DNA from: CAZZKJ01 sp964654695
GTDB taxonomy: Bacteria > Krumholzibacteriota > Krumholzibacteriia > WVZY01
Direction: 5' to 3'
Assembly: GCA_964654695.1 (NCBI GenBank)
Contig: CAZZKJ010000065.1
Span: 1-9,860 of the forward strand
DNA length: 9,860 nucleotides
Position numbers and translations under genes: made by a program. Positions 5,213-9,860 of this stretch are shown one piece after another. The notes under the pieces were generated by a model that saw only the letters and a program-made list of their open reading frames with translations, was not told the DNA's origin and ran no database searches. Position 1 is the stretch's first letter, and each line of letters opens with the position of its first letter.

Positions 5213-6940
5213 TCATTCCTTCCTGAGTTTCCCGGTCTGTTCTTTATCGATGGTAAAATCATCACGGCGCACCACGACCCCGTACACCTCGCGGGCTTTC
5301 TCCGGGCTTATAATGCCGTTCTTGACTTCCCCGGCAACCTTCTTTGCATCTCTTTTTAACGGAGAGCCGTACCCCCCTCCGCCACCTGCCTGCTGGTACA
5401 GAATCGTTCCGGCGGGTACGTCCTCCACGAGATCCTTTGTTGTCGTTTTGTAAACACTGCCATCTTCATAGCGTAATTCAATCCTGTTCAAAGACGCGTC
5501 CGCTCCTCCAAAAAGACCGAAGGCGGGTTCAACATCGCCGTCGCCGAACGTAACCAGCTTGGTTTTTGCTCCGCCTATTTTGAAACTGGTTTCCACTCCG
5601 AGCCCGCCCCGCCACCTGCCTGCACCCGCCGAATCCATCCAGTATTCATGCTGGAGCAAAAGATGGGGGGTTTGCTGTTCGAACATCTCGTAATCCTGGT
5701 CCAGCACGCCTCCGCTTGCATCGATCATTCCGATGTGATCGTATCCGTCGACTCCCCTGGTTGCGCCCGAGCCTCCTTTCAAACCCAGAAAACCTATATC
5801 CACGTAATTATCGTTCTTTCGGATATCCAGGCCCGTAGTCAAGCAGCAAAGAAGCTGGTTCCACCCGGCCGTGATGCGGTCGGGAACGGCGCGGGCAAGG
5901 GCTTTTATGATGGCGTCGGCATTTGGAGGACAAAGATGATTGCCAAAAGTAGTAGCGGATGGATACCTGGCGTTTAGAATCGTTCCCTCGGGAATAATAA
6001 TCTTGATAGGACGGATCATGCCGTCGTTATGCGGTATATCCGGATTTACCATCTGCAGAAAAGTTAACAGCGCCGCGCTGGCACTCGAAGTGTACGTACC
6101 GTTTACAAAACCGGGCGTCTGAGCATCGGTTTCGCTATAGTCGAATGTGATTCTGCCGCCTTTAACCGTGATCTTCACTCTTATTTGGTAACGTGATTCC
6201 GGAGTAATGCCGTCATAATAAACGGTGGATTCTCCCTTGTAGAGGCCGTCGGGTATTTCCTTTATTTCCGCTGCCATCATCTTCTCGGTCGAGTTGAAAA
6301 GATGAGCTTTGTGGGTTTCGAAAACATCGAGCCCGTATTTTTCTATCAACTTCAGTACGCCTCGTTCTCCTACTACACAGGAACCCATCTGCGCCTTCAT
6401 ATCGGCCTCGACAATATCGAATCTTATGTTGGCAAATATTAATTCCCATACATCCTTTCTCAATTCACCCCGGTCGTATACCTTGACCGGTGGAATCCTC
6501 AACGCCTCCTGCCACACTTCGGTCGCCCGGGGATTGTAGCCTCCGGCTACCGCGCCACCTATATCGGCCTGGTGGCCTTTGGCGGCGGACCAGGCAACGA
6601 GCGTGCCTGCCCAAAATATCGGTTTGTACACGGCGACGTCATTATTCTGATTGCCCATCGAGAATACATCGTTGTGAAAGATGATATCGCCATCGTGGAT
6701 ATCGCTCCCGAAATAATCCACGATATATTCGCAAACCGGCCCAAGCGAAAAGGACAGTATCGGCAGGTTTTCCGTCTGCTCCAGCATTTTGCCTCCGGCG
6801 TCGTACAAACCGGTTACATAATCCTTGGCTTCACAGAGAATGGGAGAACGAGTCGTTCGTGTAAGCGCGATGCTCATTTCTTCCGTGATCGATTTGAATC
6901 TTCTCTGCAGCACGGAAACAAGTATGGGATCGATTTTCAT
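5213..6940 (-). CDS. hyuB: HyuB-family subunit (N-methylhydantoinase B / acetone carboxylase alpha-like)
   Basis: HyuB pairs with HyuA in ATP-dependent enzymes that open hydantoin, oxoproline or lactam rings, or carboxylate acetone and acetophenone. The 575-residue length is typical. Family marks: DPILVSVLQRRFKSITEEM (4-22), LTRTTRSPI (26-34), GDIIFHND (84-91), GHQADIGG (122-129), EVWQEALRIPPVK (141-153), the PSATTFGNHLCPP region near 327-338, GRWRGGLG near 440-447, and the closing AGGGGGYGSP near 517-526. The usual THLPD motif is NQNND here (97-101), so a conserved His is Gln; the Asp is kept. HHAD has become HQAD. In acetone carboxylase this region supplies metal ligands, so the metal site or the chemistry probably differs. 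Start: the ATG overlaps the hyuA stop as ATGA (6940-6937), with GGGAAGG upstream, indicating translational coupling. Confidence 0.92.
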   Translation of the reverse strand: MKIDPILVSVLQRRFKSITEEMSIALTRTTRSPILCEAKDYVTGLYDAGGKMLEQTENLPILSFSLGPVCEYIVDYFGSDIHDGDIIFHNDVFSMGNQNNDVAVYKPIFWAGTLVAWSAAKGHQADIGGAVAGGYNPRATEVWQEALRIPPVKVYDRGELRKDVWELIFANIRFDIVEADMKAQMGSCVVGERGVLKLIEKYGLDVFETHKAHLFNSTEKMMAAEIKEIPDGLYKGESTVYYDGITPESRYQIRVKITVKGGRITFDYSETDAQTPGFVNGTYTSSASAALLTFLQMVNPDIPHNDGMIRPIKIIIPEGTILNARYPSATTFGNHLCPPNADAIIKALARAVPDRITAGWNQLLCCLTTGLDIRKNDNYVDIGFLGLKGGSGATRGVDGYDHIGMIDASGGVLDQDYEMFEQQTPHLLLQHEYWMDSAGAGRWRGGLGVETSFKIGGAKTKLVTFGDGDVEPAFGLFGGADASLNRIELRYEDGSVYKTTTKDLVEDVPAGTILYQQAGGGGGYGSPLKRDAKKVAGEVKNGIISPEKAREVYGVVVRRDDFTIDKEQTGKLRKE

Positions 6941-9024
6941 GCCCGCCTTCCCGGAGATTTTGCGTGCAGCTTATAACTGCCGTATTCGTCGCAGACCATA
7001 TCGAATTCAGGCATGATGAAAACCGTTGTGTTAACCTGTTCTATCAATGCCGGACCTTTTAACCTGCTTCCGCAGCCCAGAAGGGCGCCGTCGAAAACAG
7101 GCACGGACTCGAATCTGCTTTTAGACGGAAGCCAGACACTTCGATCCGATTTATGCGCAGACGAAGAATCTCCGCCACCACGCCCGGCACGCAAAAAATC
7201 AGGCTTAATTGTCCGCCCTACGGCGACGAGTCTCATGTTTATAAGTTCTACGGATACGCCTTCTCCTTCGAGAGAATAGCCGTAGAGGCGGTTATGCTCG
7301 GGGTGGAACCTCCGGGCTATACGCTCGGTATTGCAGGCATTTACTTCAGCCTGTGAAATGACCACGTTTAACTCATGATACTGCTTCAAGTAGCGCATAT
7401 CGAGCGAATAGACGAACTCTATGGAACCGTCCTTAATGCCTTCCTCCCGCAACAGTGCGCGGCCTTCATTTTCCATTTCGGCAAAAAGCTTCTTGAACTT
7501 CTTATTATCGAGATCTCCGAGAAGGACCGAATACGTTCTGACGAAATCATGCTTGAGATCCGACATAAGCATTCCCGCCGCGCAGAAAATCGAGGATTCC
7601 CTTGGGACTATCATAACGGGTATTTCCAATTCATGCGCGATCATGCACGCGTGAACCGGTCCCGCTCCACCGGCGACAACAAGAGGAAATTCCCTCGGAT
7701 CCTCGCCGCGTTTCACGCTGACTTCCCTGACGCCCGAAGCCATGTTCACATTTATTACCCGGTACATTCCCGCAGCGGCTTCCTCCATGCTTATCGATAA
7801 CTTTTTCGCAATTCGATCCTCTATTGCTCTCGCTGCTCTATCATAATCCAAAGGTATTCTGCCTCCCGCAAAATAATCCTTGTTTAGATAACCCAGCACA
7901 AGATCAGCGTCCGTGCAGGTTGGCGCGCCGCCGCCGCGGCCGTAGCATGCGGGCCCGGGGTCGGATCCGGCGCTGTCGGGGCCCATGCGCAGAAGCCCCC
8001 CCTCGTCTACCCATCCTATACTGCCCCCTCCGGCGCCTATGGTTACAATGCCCAGCATCGGCAGCGCTATGCGCAGACGGTCAATAGCTCCTTCGTTGGT
8101 AACAAGAGGGTTTTTATTCTTTATCAGAGCCGCATCAAAGCTCGTTCCACCCATATCAACAGTGATACAGTCATCGTATCCCTGAACCGATGTGTACTCG
8201 ATTCCGGCGATCGGGCCCGCGGCAGGCCCGGAGAGCAACGTCACCGCGGCATTATCCATGGCGAACCGCGGGGATATTACCCCTCCGCTCGACTGCATTA
8301 TAAGAAGAACTCCCGCGAACCCCGTTTCTTTGAGTTTGGATGTCAGCTTTTCCAGGTAGCTCTTTAATATGGGGCCCACGTAAGAATTCAGCACCGTCGT
8401 ACTTGTGCGGTCATAAAACCTTATGCTGGGAAGAAAAGATGATGAAACGGTAAGATAGGCTTCGGGAAATTGTTTACTTATGATCCTTGCCGCGCTTTCC
8501 TCATGTCTTGGATTCGCAAAGGCGTTCATGAAGCACACGGCCACCGCTTCAACCCTTTCTTTTTTGAAGAGCCTCGCAGCGTCAACAACGTCTTCCTCGT
8601 TTATGGGAGTTATGACTTCGCCTTTATAATCCAAACGCTCATCCACCGGGATGCGAAGGTATCTCGGCACCAGGGGATCAACATTGACGAAGCGGTTGTC
8701 ATACTGTTTCTCCCTGATACCCCTTCTCATTTCTACGGCATCGCGCAGTCCTTTCGTCGTTACAAGACCGGTTTTTGCGCCTTTGCGCGTAAGAACCGCA
8801 TTGGTTGTAACGGTTGTGCCGTGAACGATTAAGGATACTTTTTTAATGAAATTGCCCAAGGAGATGCTTCGGGCTTCAGCCATCTCCTGCAGCCCTTCAA
8901 TAAAACCGATTGAAGGATCATCGGGCGTAGACAGAACCTTGTATACTTCCGAACTGCCGTCATCGGAAGACAAAAGAAAATCTGTGAAAGTTCCTCCGAC
9001 ATCTATGCCGATTTTATAGGTCAT
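6937..9024 (-). CDS. hyuA: HyuA-family ATPase subunit (hydantoinase A / oxoprolinase / acetone carboxylase beta-like)
   Basis: This is the ATP-hydrolysing partner of HyuB; the family phosphorylates a carbonyl or amide oxygen of its substrate using an acetate-kinase/Hsp70-like ATPase fold. The 695 residues match the family length. Visible motifs: phosphate-1 loop IGIDVGGTFTD (5-15), HGTTVTTNAVL (68-78), SSGGV (245-249), LSGPAAG (264-270), second phosphate loop VDMGGTSFD (289-297), IGAGGGSIGWVD (329-340), GPDSAGSDPGPACYGRGG (348-365) and AGGAGPVHA (451-459). The C-terminal third is less conserved, as usual. All ATP-site motifs look intact, so it should be active; the substrate cannot be read from it. 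MTYKIGIDVGG is the standard opening, although no good Shine-Dalgarno precedes the ATG at 9024. It lies 49 bp after the mutase gene and overlaps hyuB by 4 bp. Confidence 0.94.
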   Translation of the reverse strand: MTYKIGIDVGGTFTDFLLSSDDGSSEVYKVLSTPDDPSIGFIEGLQEMAEARSISLGNFIKKVSLIVHGTTVTTNAVLTRKGAKTGLVTTKGLRDAVEMRRGIREKQYDNRFVNVDPLVPRYLRIPVDERLDYKGEVITPINEEDVVDAARLFKKERVEAVAVCFMNAFANPRHEESAARIISKQFPEAYLTVSSSFLPSIRFYDRTSTTVLNSYVGPILKSYLEKLTSKLKETGFAGVLLIMQSSGGVISPRFAMDNAAVTLLSGPAAGPIAGIEYTSVQGYDDCITVDMGGTSFDAALIKNKNPLVTNEGAIDRLRIALPMLGIVTIGAGGGSIGWVDEGGLLRMGPDSAGSDPGPACYGRGGGAPTCTDADLVLGYLNKDYFAGGRIPLDYDRAARAIEDRIAKKLSISMEEAAAGMYRVINVNMASGVREVSVKRGEDPREFPLVVAGGAGPVHACMIAHELEIPVMIVPRESSIFCAAGMLMSDLKHDFVRTYSVLLGDLDNKKFKKLFAEMENEGRALLREEGIKDGSIEFVYSLDMRYLKQYHELNVVISQAEVNACNTERIARRFHPEHNRLYGYSLEGEGVSVELINMRLVAVGRTIKPDFLRAGRGGGDSSSAHKSDRSVWLPSKSRFESVPVFDGALLGCGSRLKGPALIEQVNTTVFIMPEFDMVCDEYGSYKLHAKSPGRRA

Positions 9025-9081
9025 ATGAAAACAATATTCGCGCCGCGGAGACGCTTTTCGCGTTAAATTACATTTAAATGT
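9025..9081. other. Mutase-hyuA spacer with a 12-bp palindrome over the mutase stop
   Basis: ACATTTAAATGT (9070-9081) is a perfect palindrome spanning the mutase TAA (9076-9074). The remaining 49 bp hold no terminator-like hairpin and no clear promoter, so read-through from the mutase gene into hyuA is expected. Confidence 0.3.
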
Positions 9082-9860
9082 TCACAGGTTCCCTGAATTC
9101 TCCGAAGACATGCTTGAAAACCCCGGTTATCTCGCCGATTGTAGTATACGCGCGCACCGCTTCCAGAATATATGGCATAAGGTTATCCGAATTTGCGGCG
9201 GCCTGCTCGAGTCTCCTCAGGGCCGATTGCACCCGTCGGCCGTCCCGCCTGGATTTAACCTCCTTGAGACGCCTGGCCTGCGATATTGCCACATCCGGCG
9301 AAAAGGGATGAAATTCTATATCAGGCTGCGGTTTGTCTTCAGAAGCGTATTTGTTCACTCCGATCTTCGGTATTTCTCCGGACTGGATTCTTTTCTCCTG
9401 GAGAAACGCCTGCCGGGAAACTTCGCGCTGAATATATCCTTCCTCCACTGCCTTTATCATACCGCCTATTTTTTCAACTTCGTTCATGCACTCTTTTATC
9501 TTCTTTTCCATCTCGCGTGTAAGCCATTCGATATAAAAAGATCCCGCCATCGGATCGACGGTGTCGCGAAGACCCATTTCGTCGGCCAGGATCTGCATGG
9601 TGCGAAGCGATATCCTGGCCGCTTTTTTTGATGGAATAGTATAGGCTTCGTCGTAAGAGCAAAGGGCCATGGTCTGCGTGCCGCTCAGAGCCGAAATAAG
9701 CGCGTAATATGCGCCCCGGACTATATTATTTTCCGGCTCTTCGACCGTCAGCCCTCCCCCGCCCCCTCCGGCGATCATTCGCATGGTCATGGATCGCGGT
9801 GTTTGTGCCGCACATGTCACAGTGCACGTTACGTCACAGATCTGTATCCACACCCTGGCC
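9074..9860 (-). CDS. Methylmalonyl-CoA mutase-family large subunit, C-terminal part (5' end outside window)
   Basis: About 262 codons of the catalytic barrel domain are present and the gene continues beyond the right edge. The family uses adenosylcobalamin to rearrange acyl-CoA carbon skeletons (methylmalonyl-, isobutyryl-, ethylmalonyl- and 2-hydroxyisobutyryl-CoA mutases). Recognisable blocks are PRSMTMR, EEPENNIVRGAYYALISAL, SGTQTM, SYDEAYTIPSKKAARISLRT, DTVDPMAGSFYIEWLTREME, EGYIQREVSRQAF and SGEIPKIGVNKY. The stop comes soon after this domain, so there is no fused B12-binding domain and a separate small subunit is required. The loop that reads HTQTSG or HSQTSG in methylmalonyl-CoA mutase is IAGGGGGG here, HTN before DEA is ALC, and Gln before the NN motif is Glu. 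Substrate specificity is therefore probably not methylmalonyl-CoA. The residues that classically decide substrate lie in the missing half. The first codons at the edge (CDVTCTVTC) are unusual. Confidence 0.92.
   Translation of the reverse strand, partial: ARVWIQICDVTCTVTCAAQTPRSMTMRMIAGGGGGGLTVEEPENNIVRGAYYALISALSGTQTMALCSYDEAYTIPSKKAARISLRTMQILADEMGLRDTVDPMAGSFYIEWLTREMEKKIKECMNEVEKIGGMIKAVEEGYIQREVSRQAFLQEKRIQSGEIPKIGVNKYASEDKPQPDIEFHPFSPDVAISQARRLKEVKSRRDGRRVQSALRRLEQAAANSDNLMPYILEAVRAYTTIGEITGVFKHVFGEFREPVNI

Noticed and set aside
5380..5623. 14-nt direct repeat CGCCACCTGCCTGC at 5380-5393 and 5610-5623
   Set aside because: The copies lie in different reading frames of hyuB, coding for a glycine run and for GRWRGG, both conserved; similar GC-rich codons explain the match.
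7375..7800. 141-codon plus-strand open frame inside hyuA
   Set aside because: Antisense of a well-conserved HyuA region including AGGAGPVHA; no independent signal.
1..9860. tRNA, rRNA, CRISPR array, transposase or riboswitch, including a cobalamin riboswitch for the mutase cluster
   Set aside because: None was recognised on either strand. The cluster's promoter and any riboswitch would lie beyond the right edge.

Overview
The window carries one long minus-strand gene cluster (about 2153 to the right edge). Reading in the direction of transcription it encodes: a cobalamin-dependent acyl-CoA mutase large subunit (cut by the window edge), HyuA, HyuB, a methylmalonyl-CoA-epimerase-like VOC protein, and a single-chain IorA-ferredoxin-IorB 2-oxoacid oxidoreductase. 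To the left are two unrelated small genes, a divergent pair made of a four-helix membrane protein (96-506, minus) and a tandem winged-helix DNA-binding protein (734-1282, plus). Between the two regions lies about 870 bp of debris: the tail of one secreted-protein gene and the head of another.

Organism: no marker gene settles this. The ferredoxin-linked TPP enzyme and B12 mutase point to an anaerobe. The FlgD/type IX-style C-terminal tail (VANGVYFVHMRAGGF) and the signal peptide followed by TWYV...GTGDAPTIHAA are typical of exported proteins in FCB-group and allied candidate phyla (Eisenbacteria, Krumholzibacteria, Latescibacteria, Zixibacteria and similar). This is an inference from style, not a taxonomic assignment.

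Layout: 1-95 holds an imperfect hairpin; 96-506 the membrane protein; 507-733 the divergent promoter region; 734-1282 the wHTH protein; 1283-1750 has no recognisable gene; 1751-1975 is a degenerate sorting-tail fragment; 1994 to about 2150 is a secreted beta-helix gene cut off after about 45 codons, right beside the iorAB stop codon; 2153-9860 is the cluster.

How the cluster may work: hyuA and hyuB overlap by 4 bp and the other spacings are 49-68 bp, so one mRNA is likely. HyuAB enzymes use ATP to open lactam or hydantoin rings or to carboxylate ketones. The mutase rearranges acyl-CoA carbon skeletons, VOC epimerases handle the 2-methyl-branched acyl-CoA stereocentre, and IorAB converts 2-oxoacids to acyl-CoA using ferredoxin. 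Four of the five proteins differ from the textbook enzyme at recognised active-site or ligand positions: the mutase TQTSG loop, the HyuB THxxD His, the epimerase Gln and His ligands, and the IorAB substrate loop and TPP motif. The whole set therefore probably acts on a substrate other than indolepyruvate, hydantoin or methylmalonyl-CoA. An anaerobic ketone- or branched-acid-activating pathway is my leading guess, and it remains a hypothesis.
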